The notes: generated from the letters alone by a model not told the origin. A DNA stretch of 64,000 bases from Zantedeschia hybrid cultivar (GCA_030544215.1 JARZZO010000013.1:29123229-29187228), one strand, 5' to 3'. Positions 11,232 to 24,195 are shown, counted from the stretch's first letter. A program made the numbers and translations.

Positions 11232-12330
11232 ATGAAGGTCATGGCGTCTGATAGAACGAACGAATCGCAAGATGGCATGGAGACCAGGGAGAATAGTACC
11301 TTCTCTACTATAGAGCAATTTATGAGAATGATGTCGATGACTATGAGCCAAATGCAGAAAAGATGGAATGGGTCTGAATCACATGAGGGTCAATCTAATT
11401 TAGTAGACATATTTTTAAATTGAAACCTCCTACTTTGCTTGGCAAGCCAAACCCAGAAGTAATTGAGTTTTGGGCCCAAGATGTAGAAAGAACTCTTGAT
11501 GTGTTGAACTATCCGGAATTAGAGAAGATTGCATTGTCTATCTATTTACTTAAAGAAAATGCTTATGACTGGTAGAGACATCAGAAGGATACAGTTTTCC
11601 AAGATGTGCCATTAAGAGAAATTGCTTCGAAGAAAATTTCTGAAGTATTTAATGAATAATACTTTCCTAGACATTTGAGATACAAGAAAGAAAGAGAATT
11701 TATAGATTTAGTCCAAGGAAGCATGTTAGTGCATGAGTATGAAATTAAATTTGTAGAGCTAAGCAAGTTTGCTCCCCACATCACAACAAATGAAGAAAGA
11801 ATAGTTACTAAGTTTTTTGAAGGATTGAAAGATAAAATCCTTGAGTTTGTTGCCCCCTGATGTTGCAAAACTTTTATGGCAGCAGTCCAAGCAACAACTG
11901 CATCGGAATTGGCAGAAGAAGAGACATTGAGACGAAGTAAATCTTTAACTCCAACCTTTGGAAGGAACAAAAATTTTGGGGCTTCTACACTGAGGTATTC
12001 TCAATCATCTCCAGGCAAGAGGCTGTTTACACCAACAAGCCAAAAGCCAAAGAAACTTTTCAAAGCAAGAACTACCAGTAAAGGAGCTTTTAGTTTTCAA
12101 GCACCAACCCCATCAAATCTAAACATAAATCAACCAAGTAGGCAGTAGAATTGTCCTCAGACACGTCGATATTGTGGAAAGATACATGCAGGCAAGGAAT
12201 GTTATTCATCTTAGGAAGATGCTTCATATGTGACGTAGGATATATTGCTTGAAACTATCTGGAGAATTAGGCTAATGTAGGAGATGCAAAGAGACAAAAG
12301 ACGCAACTGTATTTTCATTGACCAAAGCAG
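11232..12330 (+). pseudogene. gag relic of element A
   Basis: A start at 11232 is followed by a short N-terminal segment and then by a Retrotrans_gag-type capsid region (about 11422-11860) that includes the LLKENAYDW and FVELSKFAPH words of Tekay gags. A basic, Ser/Pro-rich tail reaches a damaged zinc-knuckle region near 12160-12210 (RRYCGKIHAGKECY). At least six in-frame stops or frameshifts interrupt it. It once encoded the nucleocapsid polyprotein. Confidence 0.75.
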
Positions 12331-14636
12331 ATGCACGCTCTCCTGATATGATAGAATGTATTTTGCCTATCCTTAATTCTTGGGCGAGAATTTTAATTGA
12401 TTATGTAGTAAGCCATTCATTTGTTTCCAAGGCATTTATTGATAGTTTATCTGCTAGTGTTCCAATCATCCTCTGTAAATTAGTAGTGGAGACTCCTACG
12501 AGAGAGTCCGTACTAGCTTCTTTTTAGTTGAGACATATAGATGTGGAGATCGAGGGTTCACACTTTCTCGTTGATCTTCACATGCTTGAGATGCGGGATT
12601 ATGATGTCATATTAGGAATGAACTGGTTAGTAGAGAATTATGCACATGTGGATTGTGTCAAGAAGAAGGTGCGATTTGAGAAACCAGGGGACACTGTATT
12701 TTTCTTTAAAGGTATCTACCTACCCAGTAAAGGTCCTTTTATCTCTGCTTTGAAGGTTCAAAATTTGCTTAGGCATGGATGTGAGGCATATTTAGCAGTG
12801 GTTTCAGCTGTAGAAAAGGATAAGGTGACTGCCACTCCGTCCTTAAATGGTATACCAGTACTTGAGGGATTTCCTGATGTTTTTCCTGAAGAGTTATCTA
12901 GTTTACCTCCTCAGCGGGAAATATAATCTTCTATTGAGTTGTTGCCCGGAACATGACCTATTTCCAAGGCCCCGTATAGGATGGCTCCAACTAAACTATG
13001 GGAGTTAAAGATTCAGTTGCAGAATTTATTAGACAAAGGGTTTATTAGACCTGGTGTTTCACTTTGGGGAGCACCAATCTTGTTTGTAAAGAAAAAAGAT
13101 GGGTCTTTAAGGCTTTGTATTGATTACCGACAATTAAATCATGTAACAGTGAATAATAAGTATCCTTTACTAAGAATTAATGATTTATTTGATCAACTTC
13201 AGATGTGAAGAATATTCTTTAAGATAGATCTAAGATCATGTTATTATCAATTGAGAGTCAAAGATGAAGATATCAATAAGACTGTTTTCAGAACCCGTTA
13301 TGGACACTGAATTTTTAGTTATATCATTTAGTTTAACAAATGCTCCTGCAACATTCATGGACCTAATACACTGGGTGTTTAAGGAATGTTTGGATCAATT
13401 TGTAGTGGTCTTTGTGGGTGATATTTTGGTATATTCCTCTTCAATTGATGAACATGCAAAGCATCTGAATGTAGTTTTACAGACCTTGAGAGAACATAAA
13501 CTTTATGCCAAGTTTAGCAAATGTGAATTTTGACTTAGACAAAGTGAAGTTTTTAGGGCATGTGATTTCAGGTGAAGGTGTGTCTGTAGATCTAGTTAAA
13601 GTGGAAGCAGTTCTGCAATGGGAAAGACCTAAGACAGTGACTGAGATTAGAAGTTTTCTAGGCCTAGCAGGTTACTACAAAAGATTCCTTCGAGACTTTT
13701 CCTCTATAGCAAACCCACTAACAAAGTTAACTAGGAAGGAAATACCTTTTGTGTGGAGTAAGGAGCATGAAGCAAGTTTTCAGGAATTGAGGACGCGTCT
13801 TACTACAACACCTATTTTAGTGATTCTATCTAGATCAAGCATATTTGTGGTATATACAGATGCATCTAGAAAAGGGTTAGGTGTGTGTTGAACCCGAATT
13901 TTTTTTTTATGCAAACCTATGCCGTTTGAGTATGCATGCATATGCATATGGCATATACTCACATCGATGTGAGCTCACCATAAGAAAGTATATATACATA
14001 TGCATAATGACATGTTCACGAAGAACTATGTTATGCAAAACAAGATATGTACCTATGATATGAGTGTATATGAAAAAAAAAACATAAAGCCATAGGCTCA
14101 CATTATGAGGGCAACGGAATAGGAGGCATACTTAGGCCAAAAAGGCCTTGATCGGATTTTTTTTAAGGAGGCCTAAGACAGCCCCAAATCACCCTCGTAG
14201 GCTTCCGAAATCGACTCCTAAGCCTCCTTCGCAACCCTTGATGGTGAGGCCCAAAGGAAGACCCTAAATGCAGCGACAAAGGGGAGCCAAATGCTGCGAA
14301 ATAAGGACCAAGATCAGTCCCGGAATGGGCCAAAACCAGTCCCGAAATGGGTTGAAATCAGTCCCAAAACTTACTCAAAATGGCCCCAAATGAAGGCCCA
14401 ATAATAAGGGTGATAGGCCCAATAGATGCCCCAATAAGGGACCCAATATAAGGCCCAATAAGGACCCCAAATGAGTCCAAAAATCAGTCCCACAGGGGCA
14501 CCAAATCTGCAGGCCAGAAGGAGAAGAAAATCTGGAAAACCCAAGGAGGAAAATTCCCAAAATGGAAGTGGACCCCTCCACCCCATTCCCCTCCATTTAA
14601 ATAAGCCAAGAGGGGGTGGAGGAGAGAGAGAGGGAA

Positions 14637-15236
14637 CCAGTGGGGGCCCCCCCCACCGGTTGGGAACCCCCCCCACCGGTTCCAAGAGGGAAACCGGTGG
14701 GGGGGGAGGAGGATCTCCCCCCTCTTCCTTCCTTGCAGATTTTAAAATTCAAATGGGGGGGGATTAATTAAAATAAAGGGGAATTAATGAGGTTCTTAAC
14801 CCCATTCACATGGGTTAAGAACTCTATGTAAACCCCCATTAAAACTCCATCCTAAACCCCTTTCACATTGGAGCCAAGTGTGAAATTAATGGGTTCTTAA
14901 ACCCTTTTCACATTGGCCAAACCCCCCCCAAATATGAAACCAAGACTCATTTAAGAGCCCAAAAAACAGGAAAAGTGAAGGAAATGGGGGAGGGGAACCC
15001 CCCCCACCGGTTCCCAACCGGTGGGGGGGTCCATGGCCGGTGGCCACCCCCACCGGTTGGAACCGGTGGGGGGTGCCCACCGGGTCCCCCCCTCTCTCTC
15101 TTTTCAATGCTCTCTCTCACTCCCTTCTCTCACCCATTGGCCATTGGGATTAAAAAAATAAAAAAGAGAGGGAGAGGAAGAGAATGCAACCGGTGGCACC
15201 CCCCCACCTTGGCCCATTCCGGTGGCACCGCCCACC
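14637..15236. repeat. ACCGGT palindrome and G/C-run array in LTR B
   Basis: About ten copies of AACCGGTGGGG or its complement CCCCACCGGTT occur in both orientations immediately upstream of the TATA box. Long G or C runs adjoin them. The proline/glycine-rich reading frames seen here on both strands are by-products of this composition. Confidence 0.75.
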
Positions 15237-15253
15237 GGGCCTGAATTCGAGCC

Positions 15254-15260
15254 TATAAAT
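15254..15260 (+). promoter_or_regulatory. TATA box of solo LTR B
   Basis: TATAAAT in the context GCCTATAAATGAGG lies directly downstream of the ACCGGT array. The equivalent position in LTR C has TATAAATAGG, so this is the conserved U3 promoter of the family. Confidence 0.65.
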
Positions 15261-15594
15261 GAGGCCCCTTGGCCCCCAAATCCATACACACCAAGGCATT
15301 CACACATAGCCACATACACACATTCAAAGGAGTGTGAAATTGAGAGGAGAGGTTCTACTTGAAGACCAAATTCGGATTTCTTAACCCGGGTTTGCTGCGC
15401 TTTTCGGAGTTCTCTTCCGTTTCGGGGAGTTCTTCTTCCTAAGGTTCAATCCTAAGGGGAAGCTCTGCCGAATATTTCTTGTAAAAATGCCTTATTATAA
15501 GGCGAACCTCTGTCGAAATAAAGGCTGATATTTCCATGTCTGAAATTGCGTGCTTGTGTGTCATTAAATTATATAATTACTATCATGTTTTGAA

Positions 15595-15599
<5 letters not shown>

Positions 15600-15632
<33 letters not shown>
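15600..15632. repeat. (AT)n microsatellite in LTR B
   Basis: A pure alternating AT run of about 33 bp. LTR C has a shorter AT-rich run at the equivalent place (about 44545-44560). Confidence 0.8.
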
Positions 15633-15634
<2 letters not shown>

Positions 15635-16479
15635 TTAGTTTCATAACTTAAAAATCTGTGTGCACCCCCAACTTAACCTTAACCTCACCCCATAAACATA
15701 TAAGTTCAGAAATAATCACAAAATCATGTTTAAAAAAAAAAAGACCTATAATTAATTAATTAATTAAAAATTAATAAAATTATCTAGAAATTGGGAAAAT
15801 GTGGAAAAAATCAGGAGAAATCTGTAAAAATCAGTAAAAATCAGAAATGCAGTTTTGAAACCAAATGACTCAAATACCCTCATATACTTAATTAATTAAT
15901 TAATTAATTAAATTAATCATAAAAATCAGTAAAATTAATAAAATAAAATCATTAAAAATCAGTAAAAACAGAGAATTAAATCTGAAAGAACATAAATCTC
16001 TTAAATAGTTAATGATGTACATAAGACCAAATAAAATTACAAAAATATATACCCTCATACATAATAAAAATCTATAAAAAAATCAGATATAACCCTAAAA
16101 ATACCAAAACCCATTTTATAAACAAAATACCTTCCAGATAATCGAAATGTCATAGAAAAATAAACCCTAACTATAATAAGCCCGGTTTAGGGTAAAATTA
16201 CTAAAATACCCTTATACACTTAAAAATTAATTTCACGAATCTCATAAGACTTTAAAACCTTTAAAACCTACCCTTATATGCTTATAAGCTATAATACCTC
16301 CATAATTCATAAAAATTGTATAATTGCAAAAACACCCCTGTGGGTTTAAAATAACTTGGAGTCAATCCAAATAACTTGGAATCAATCCAAATAATTTGGA
16401 ATCAATCCTAAATCATATAAAAATTATCTCAAACCGGGGTGAGGCTAAGGGCTCAACCTAAAATACGTCTTCATACTCA

Positions 16480-16680
16480 TATGCATGTGCTGCCTGTAGT
16501 AGTAGTGTTGCATGTCATAAGGGCATCATACGGACGGTTAATCAAGGGTTGCCGAGCAGTTGCTCGACGTAATTAACACTGACCGAGGTCAGTGGAGGGA
16601 GGTCATATACTCGAATCTTCGCTTGATTCGAAGTCCCGGATTCCCTGAGGGCTAATCCCAAGCTCTCATAATCCGATAAA
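16480..16680 (+). other. Conserved hairpin block of LTR B
   Basis: Three adjacent short inverted repeats lie here: CGAGCAGTTGCTCG, ACTGACCGAGGTCAGT and CGAATCTTCGCTTGATTCG. The block is much better conserved against LTR C (45430-45620) than the AT-rich DNA next to it. It is downstream of the TATA box, so it would be in the leader RNA. Confidence 0.6.
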
Positions 16681-18716
16681 ACATAAAATCGACCTAAATT
16701 TCTCTAGATAAACAAAAAAATGGATTTTATAAATAATCCGAATAGGAGAGACGCCTAGGTCAGGTCCCGACGGAGGTCAGAAAATAATCCTCCCAAACAG
16801 TGTGGTATTAATGTAACATGGACATGTTGTGGCTTATGCTTCAAGACAGTTGAAACTGCACGAAGAAAATTATCCAATCCATGACTTAGAAATGGTGGCA
16901 ATTGTGTTTGCATTAAAGATTTGACGGCATTATTTATATGTTGAAAAGTTTGAAGTTTTTACAGATCATCAGAGTTTGAAGTATGTCCTTTTTCAAAAGA
17001 TCTAAACTTAAGACAAAGAAAGTGGATGGAATTTTTGAAGGATTAACGATTTTAAGCTATCCTACCATCCGGGCAAAGCAAATATTGTTGCCAATGCCTT
17101 AAGTAGAAAGGCAATGGTATCACATCTAATGGTACATGAATGGAAAGTTTATGAAGAAGTGGCATAATCTACATTCAAAATTTCCAATGATGCATCCAAA
17201 GCAATAGTATCAAGTTTAACTATGTGGCCAAGTTTGTATGAAAAGATTGTGGAAGCACAAAAAATGGATGAAAATTTACCTCGGGTGTTGATATATCCTA
17301 AAGTTAGTTATCCAACAACAATGTGGTCATATTCAAGGGATGGGTATATGTTCCTCCAGAAGAGATTTAAGAAAAAAATTATTAAATGAAGCTCACAAGT
17401 CCAAATTTGCAATACATACTGGAACTACAAAAATGTATCAGAATATGAAGAGAAGCTTTCGGTGGCCAAGGATGAAAAATGATATAGTTAACTTTGTGGC
17501 AAAATGCTTAGTTTGTCAGCAGGTAAAGATCGAACATCGGAGACTTGGTGGATTACTACAAATATTGGAAATTCCAGAATGGATTTGGATCATGTTACCA
17601 TAGATTTTGTGATCAGATTATCCAGAACTTCAAAAGGATATGAACAGTATTTGGATTATGGTAGATAAATTAACAATGTTGGCACACTTTTTACCTGTTA
17701 ATAATTCTTGGACTGCAGATAAATATGCTAGATTGTACGTTAAGGAGATAGTAAGATTACATGGAATTCCGATCACTTTAGTGTCAGATCGCTATTCCAA
17801 GTTTACATCTAATTTTTGGAAGAGTTTTCAAAATAAGCTGTGTACCAAATTGGCTTTAAGTTCGGTTTATCATTCATAGTCAAATGGTCAATTAGAGTGA
17901 ACCATTCAAATTCTAGAAGATATGCTCAGAGCCTGCTGCATGGAATGGAAAAGATGATGGGATGAACATCTACCTCTTATAGAGTTTACATATAATAACA
18001 TTTTTCATGTTAGCATCGGTATGACACTTTATGAAGCTCTATATGAAAGGCCATGTAGATCTCCACTTTATTGGGATGAAATGGGCAAAAGAAGGTTAAG
18101 TGGTCCTGAGTGCGTACAAGATTGTGTTGACAAAGTTAAGGTTATTCGTCAGAAGTTGATTGCAGCTCAAGATAGCAAAAGAGCTATGCATACTCTCAAA
18201 GACGGCCTCTTCAGTTTGAAATTGAAGATTATGTATTTCTGAAGATTTCTCTATCAAAAGGAGTTATGAGATTTGGAAGATGTGGTAAGTTAAGCCCACA
18301 TTATATTGGACCATTTGAAATATTAAAGCGGATTGGGGGAAGTAGCATATCAATTGGCATTACCACCGAGTCTATCGAGTGTGCATAATGTATTCCACAT
18401 TTCAATGTTGAGGAAGTATGTACTAGATTCTTCCCATGTGTTAGACTACACTGAGATTGAAGTTGCTCCACACTTAACAATCCCATAATATCCTATTGGC
18501 ATCATGGGCCGTAAGGAACAAGTGTTAAGAATAAGATCATTCCACTAATCAAAGTAGTATGGCAGCATCGCTCTGTTAATGAAGCAATGTGGGAATGAGA
18601 AGACGAGATGAAAAAGCAATTTTTCTACTTATTTTGAGGTATGATTTATATGACGTGAACATGTTTTGTCAAGTTTGGACTAATGAATCATGAAATTTTG
18701 AGGATGAAAATTTTAT

Positions 18717-18729
18717 AAGGTTGGGAGAA
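18717..18729 (+). other. Polypurine tract of element A
   Basis: AAGGTTGGGAGAA directly precedes the 3' LTR and would prime plus-strand synthesis. Against the 5' LTR start, the 3' LTR lacks its first ten bases (TGTAATGACC), so the tract abuts TAGACATAAA. Confidence 0.65.
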
Positions 18730-20799
18730 TAGACATAAAAATAATGATAAATGTATATATGCAATTTTAAAAGTTTGGGCTAAAATAACAATTCTAAACT
18801 TTTACCAGACTTAAATGTAATAACTTTCGAGTTTTGAACAACTTTTTAGAAAGTAAGTATACAATTTCTTCAAGTGTAAGTTATAAATGCAAGTGTTAGA
18901 TTCTTATGGGACTGGTGGTCTGCCAGCAGGGCTCCGGTGGCAACACAATGTTGGTCCAACAGTGAACTTGTTTTAGGTAGGGTGATACTCAATCTATTCT
19001 CTTCTCTCATCCATTTTTGAATTTCTTTTGAGGATTAAAAAGGTAATATTATGTCATAAGGATAGGTTATGTCAAAATATTTTCAGATATTAAGCGATAT
19101 TTTAACATGATGATGACTTCATATTTTTTTTATATCATGCAAGATTTGCTTAACTCGAGGGAGGCATGCTATTTGAGAAAATCTTTCAAAAAGGAGAAGT
19201 ATAATATCTATATGATTTTGGACTTTATCGCATCTATACAAGAATACATGATTTAAGTTTATGTTTTACGTGTTGAACTTGCGATTTACTTTATGATTGA
19301 TTTTCAAGACAAAGGTATGTATACACTCATGTGGTGATATTTGAAGGTGAGTACTATGATTTAACGGAAGAAATTGAAGTACTCGCTATGAAATAAAATT
19401 TTAAGATGATGAAAGACCTTCTAAAAAGAAGGAATAAGACCAGGGAAAGATTAAAGACCTTTTTTCACAAAAAGGAGTAAATATTGCATATGATCAAAGT
19501 TATTAATTCATGAGAAATTACAATTGTGAATAAGATCCTTCATAAAGGGGATAAGATTGTGTCCGAGATTATGTAAAGACTTTGAGTCTTATGGATATGC
19601 TTTATGACAAAGATTATGTTATTAGTAATTTTTTGAGATATTTTTCTTACTACTAATGACTAATAAGGTGAACACTTCACCGGTGGGTAAGATCCTCAGA
19701 TCTGTTCTTGCGGATATGGGATATGGGTCATTATTACAAGTGAAAGCAAGGTGTCTCCTATTGAATTGAAAAAGAAAATGACCAATTAGGTTGTGATTCA
19801 TAATACGACTAATCGGGTTAATTAAAGGGGTTAATTAAAAGGGTTTAGTAGTCAAGACTTGGGGCAGTGACTAGATGAACCACTTGAGTGCACTCAGGAC
19901 TGGAGTGAAGACGGCATAAGCTTAGGCTACGAGTTCTAGTTTGCCAAGAACATTGGGCAACTTGCTCAATCAGATAAAGACTACTGATGAATGATATATC
20001 CTCGTTACATCCTTTATATGAATGAGCTACATAGTCGGACGGACGACCGACTATCAAGATGGACCCAAAAGGTAAACGAATGAAAAAGGATCAGTAGTAA
20101 CATCTGATCTTAGCTCAGCTCTAAGAAAGAAGATTTTTAGATTGTATATGAATTTTTATTATTTTGTAATCACTTATTTATACCATATATGAACATAAAA
20201 TAAAGTGTTAAATAACTAATTAAAAGAAAATAACCCAATGTCCTACAAAGAGCTCAATGCTGTGTTATTATGTTGTTAAAGACTTTTTTGAGATTTATTG
20301 CTAGATCATATAATTGCATGCATTTTCCATATGACATTACATTTTATTCTTTTATTTAAGATATGTGTTAAGCTTAGTGGGGAGTAAATGATCCCTACTG
20401 AGCTCTCAATTGAGACTTATGAAATTTCTTAAATTATTATTATTTTTTCAGGAAAGAGACCCAGGTGCTAATATAAGGGCCTGGAATCTTAATTTTGTGT
20501 TAGCTCAGTCATTTTGTAATATCAGTTAGTGGGCAAATACTTGTTGTTGTAGGCATTGTCTGAGTACTCTACTTTGGTACTCTTTGTACTCCAGTTATAT
20601 AAGGACATGTTTAATGAAATGTCATTTTTTTTCTTTACTTCTATATAGTGTGATTACTTTTGATTGCTACAGTTTTATGTCCTTTTGATCGATTTAAGTG
20701 TAAGACATATTTAGATTTTCATCTAGATCCGTGTGACGGAATTGCATTATAAGAAAATTAAGATAGTATTTATGAGTTTTGTAATGCGTAGCTGTTACA
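18730..20799 (+). repeat. 3' LTR of element A
   Basis: It aligns with the 5' LTR from TAGACATAAAAATAAT onward and ends GCTGTTACA at 20799, followed by the duplication TAAGA. It is longer than the 5' LTR (about 2.07 kb) because of segments around 19080-19900 and 20236-20400 that the 5' LTR lacks. Confidence 0.88.
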
Positions 20800-20804
20800 T
20801 AAGA

Positions 20805-21968
20805 CCAACCCTCCTCTCCATTTTTAATGAAAATTACTTTAACTAAATGTGGGAAGGGTAAAAGATTCAATTCATGCAAGTTCTAACAAGAAACGAAAAA
20901 AAAAATCACCACAACATAGTGCAAGTAATTAAATATAAGGCAAGAAGGATGGAAAGAGGCTTCCCTATAGGTGGAAATGATGACCTCGTGGTGAGCACAA
21001 CACCCTAGGGTTGTAGTTCCTTGATTGACCTCAATGGGAGGGTGAAAATACAAGATCCAATGTGGTAAGAACCTCCTCTTCACTTCTTGGAATCTTCTCC
21101 CTGCTCTCTATAATGTATCCCTGCTTGATTCCCTATCCGGCATTCCGGCCCCACTTAAAAGTCATGGAAGACCTTAAATGCGCTTGGGAAATAAAGCTCC
21201 AGCCCCTCAGGTACCCACATTTGAATTTAAAACTGTTCTGATTGATATATGAAAGGGTTTGCTCAATGAGGAAGTGCCATATTGGTGATCCTAGGCCTTC
21301 TTTCCATCCCTAACCGTACATGGATGTGCAAGAGATAAATCGAGTTTGACCTAATCATCAATCTTAGGGAAAAATTACAGGATTGTTGCAAAATATCCTG
21401 TGAATTGTCCTAATGGCTACATAGGTGCTTGTTAAGAGCTCCTAATGAGCATCCCATTGGTCTGGCCATTACCAGCCCTGACGGTCACAATTGTGGCCAT
21501 TAGGAGACATGGGTCTAGGTTACTTGCTGCCTGTTTCAGGTCAAGGAACTCCGTTCCAGCCTTTGGGATTGAGAAAATCACATGGAAGGGCATCTGAGGG
21601 TGTGCAGACACTTTTCAGGTTTACTGTGGTCATGACCACCTTTCGAGCTATCTAGCTAACCCCCCCCCTCCCCCCCCCCCCCCCAATCCTAGGTTCGAGA
21701 ACGGGCGACCCAACCAAACCCTCCCCTCCGGTGCAGCTGTTAGACTTCCTAACAACCATGAATGTGGTTCGTAGGACTGACTTTTGGCCAGAAAGATAGG
21801 TGCCAAGTTTTTCGACTGTAAATTCCTCCACATGGTCAGGCTTGTGTCATTTTCTGCATTGGAAATTAAATCAAAGAGGTTTTCATTAATAGCCCAGAGT
21901 CTTGGTGCTAAATTAAGTTTACTATGATTTTTCAAATAAAGGCCTTTTGCACGTTCACTATTCCAGGT
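20805..21968. other. Intron sequence between elements A and D
   Basis: Host intron sequence without a convincing gene. It includes an almost pure C run at about 21660-21684. Reading frames on both strands are short and unlike any family I know. Confidence 0.45.
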
Positions 21969-22049
21969 AAGACTGTAATACTCGAGGTGTTAGTAGGCTT
22001 AGTTAGGCCTTTTAGGAGCCCATTAGAGAGATATGGGTGAAAGCTTTAT

Positions 22050-22930
22050 ATGCGTCAACTGTCCATGACGCGATTAAGGTAGGTGAGTAAAACACGTCAC
22101 ACCATGCTGACGCGATTAAGAGGTTTAGTTTCCTATCGAAACCCTACTAGGAAGCCTTAAACATGTCATATCGGGATGATTCGATTTAGATGTTTAGATG
22201 AATCAAAACCGAACTTAGTTGTTTCCTTCTGAGAGCGATCCTTCTCCGCCTAGAACTCAACTTAGATGTCTATATATAGTTCCCCTGTGTGTTTAGAAAC
22301 CTCTAGTGCATCCATAACCCCGAGAGAGAGAGAGAGATCAGTTCATGATGTTCTTCGTCCATGCATGGGTGGCGGCGCGAGAGGAGCAGCGTGGCGGCGT
22401 TGCTGCACGAGGAGGGAGGTTCCAGTGGTGTTTAGGTACAATTCTTCTCGTGTGGATTGCATAGTTCGAGGCAAGTGATGACTGACCATGATTCTATAGC
22501 TATTTTTAAGTAAATAAAATCTATTTTACAAGTATTTTCTTATGTACTATGAGAGTATGAAAAGAAGGTTCTTTGGATGCTATTAGATGCGTTTAGATCT
22601 ATGTTGATTGCTCTCATGTTTACTGCATGCATAATTATGTAGTTTTTTGAAAAAACTAACTTATAGGCTTGAACACGTCAAGTATAGTTCATGCGATTTG
22701 ATAATCATGTCAGGGGTGCATGACGTGATTTCATGCACGTAAACCCTACATGCACGTATAGAGGTGTCAAGTAAGCTTGACGTATATAAGTATTAGCGTC
22801 AAACTGCCATGACGCGAATTTAACTGGCTTCTATTAAACTGCCATGACTTTGATATTTATGCTAATGTTCATATTAGAATCATGTTAGGATTTTATGTTA
22901 GTAATAATTTGTACAGTGCAGTTATCACGT
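22050..22930. promoter_or_regulatory. Cluster of TGACG/CGTCA motifs in solo LTR D
   Basis: At least eight TGACG or CGTCA words occur, several as inverted pairs such as GCGTCA-8 bp-TGACGC (22052-22071 and again near 22797-22817). TGACG is the core bound by plant TGA-class bZIP factors in as-1 elements. The cluster straddles the TATA box. Regulatory function is inferred. Confidence 0.4.
22270..22279 (+). promoter_or_regulatory. TATA box of solo LTR D
   Basis: CTATATATAG about 300 bp into the LTR. It is followed within about 60 bp by a GA microsatellite, a usual plant core-promoter arrangement. Confidence 0.5.
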
Positions 22931-23334
22931 CATATAAAATAAATTTAACCATTTTTGTCTTACTATTCGTATTAGGTGATTAACATTATTCTTCATGTTT
23001 TATTCATACATTTATTCATGATAATTTTTTTAGAGTTTAAGCTAGCATGATAATAGTTAGATTTGTTATGACTTAGTTATATAATAATTAGATTGTATGG
23101 GTTGCATGCTTATTGTTCTAACTAGCTTTAAAGAGTAAGACTATGCAAGTAGATTCATAACATGTATAATATTTTGAAGTCATAATAGAACTCATGTTTT
23201 TACCTGATAAACCATGCTCTAAAATCCTATTTAGATGATAGCATACTATTCTATTTAATTTTTTTGAACTAGACAGGAGTTCTTAAACGCATCATATGAA
23301 GGTGACACGAATATAAGAAGCCGTCATCTGACCA

Positions 23335-24195
23335 CATGGATTGTAGGATCGGATCGGAATTAGGATCGGCAGGTCTCTCGATCCGATTTTTTTTTTTTTT
23401 TGGGGGGATCATTGTTCCCCCTTCCCCGTATTGGGCCTGGATCGGCCAATACGGCCCGATACGAGCCGATCCTGGATCCCCCCTTAAAGGGAGATCGAGA
23501 GACAACAGTAGAAGTTGCTGGTTTGCTACTGCTACATCCAGGGAATTTTGGATCGGATTGGCCGGCCGGATCGGGACCCATCGATCCCGATCCGGATCGG
23601 CCGAAAGTGGCCCAGATTGTCCAGGATCGACCGATTCTGGCCGAATCAGCATCGGCCGATCTCGATCCGAATCAGCAGTGGCAGGGGGGACCAGGTGGGG
23701 GAGGGGGAGCTGTAGTCATGGAAGGGTCCCTTGCCACTGCTAACAGTCGTCGCCGGCGATCTGCCGCCGTTGTCGCCATCCTCTTCTCCAATCCTGCCTT
23801 CCATGGTTGCAGCTCCCCCTCCCCCACCTGGTCCCCCTTGCCACCGCTGACAGTCGCCGCCGGCGATCTGTTGCCGCTGTCGTCATCCTCTTCTCTCTCC
23901 TCTCTCTCTCTCTCTCTTTGAGATCTTAACCGAAAGAGGGGGGTTTTCACCCTGTCACTGCCAACTGGCCGTCCAACAGCCACCGCCGCCGCTGTTGTCA
24001 CTGCCACTGTCGTCGTCAATATTAGATTTCTTTGCCAGATCCTGATCCGTTAAGGTATATTTTGATCTTAATTTTTTTAAAATTTTCAAAAAATTAAAAA
24101 TGATGTATAGTAGTATAGTTCTATTAATTTTTAGCTTAAAAAAAAATAGCATGTTGATTAGACAAAATCTCTAAAATAACTCTAATTATGGGTTA
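23335..24195. repeat. 5' subterminal GATCGG repeats and leader of hAT2
   Basis: GATCGG/CCGATC words fill 23335-23690. A GCC- and CT-rich leader follows (23690-24020) with a CT microsatellite near 23890-23920, then AT-rich DNA. The order mirrors 9958-9380 of hAT1 on the opposite strand. Long reading frames here on both strands are compositional artefacts. Confidence 0.75.

Larger units (their letters stand above)
13886..16799. mobile_element. Solo LTR B (family of Tat element C)
   Basis: This 2,914-bp LTR starts TGTTGAACCCG and ends CCCAAACA. It is flanked by the exact duplication GTGTG at 13881-13885 and 16800-16804, inside the RNase H gene of element A. No internal domain remains, so the full element was lost by LTR-LTR recombination. 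It is alignable along its length with the 3' LTR of element C (42640-45766), including ACCGGT palindromes, TATA box, terminal hairpins and end sequence. The two are clearly diverged. Confidence 0.92.
12330..18650 (+). pseudogene. pol relic of element A (PR, RT, RH, IN, chromodomain), split by solo LTR B
   Basis: The aspartic protease region near 12390 keeps LID but has lost the Ser-Gly of the DSG active site (LIDYVVSHSF). RT spans about 12950-13540; the usual FIDD catalytic box reads FVGD near 13410, so one catalytic Asp is gone. RNase H starts at about 13540 (KVKFLGHVISGEG) and is cut at 13885 by solo LTR B. It resumes at 16804 (HGHVVAYASRQL). Integrase follows at about 17330-17950 and a chromodomain-like end (WQHRSVNEAMWE) at 18560-18640. 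Dozens of stops show long neutral decay. Confidence 0.85.
4925..20799 (+). mobile_element. Ty3/gypsy retrotransposon A, Tekay/Del-type chromovirus, degenerate
   Basis: This element has two LTRs (4925-11142 including an insertion, and 18730-20799), a primer binding site, gag and pol relics in the order gag-PR-RT-RH-IN, and a purine tract before the 3' LTR. It is flanked by the exact 5-bp duplication TAAGA at 4920-4924 and 20800-20804. The LTR starts TGTAATGACC, typical of the Tekay/Del clade, and pol ends in a chromodomain-like region near 18500-18640. All genes carry many stops, so it is dead. It hosts two later insertions: hAT1 in the 5' LTR and solo LTR B in the RNase H. Confidence 0.9.

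Noticed and set aside
14371..15319. Gly/Pro-rich reading frames in solo LTR B (and the equivalents at 43428-44179)
   Set aside because: They follow from the G/C-run and ACCGGT composition of the LTR promoter region and overlap on both strands.
21659..21684. Poly-C run as a biological signal
   Set aside because: An isolated homopolymer in intron DNA with no structure around it; it is also a usual place for sequence error.
23269..24019. Overlapping reading frames of 110-173 codons in the hAT2 5' end
   Set aside because: They come from GATCGG and GCC repeats of the hAT subterminal region and do not match any protein family.
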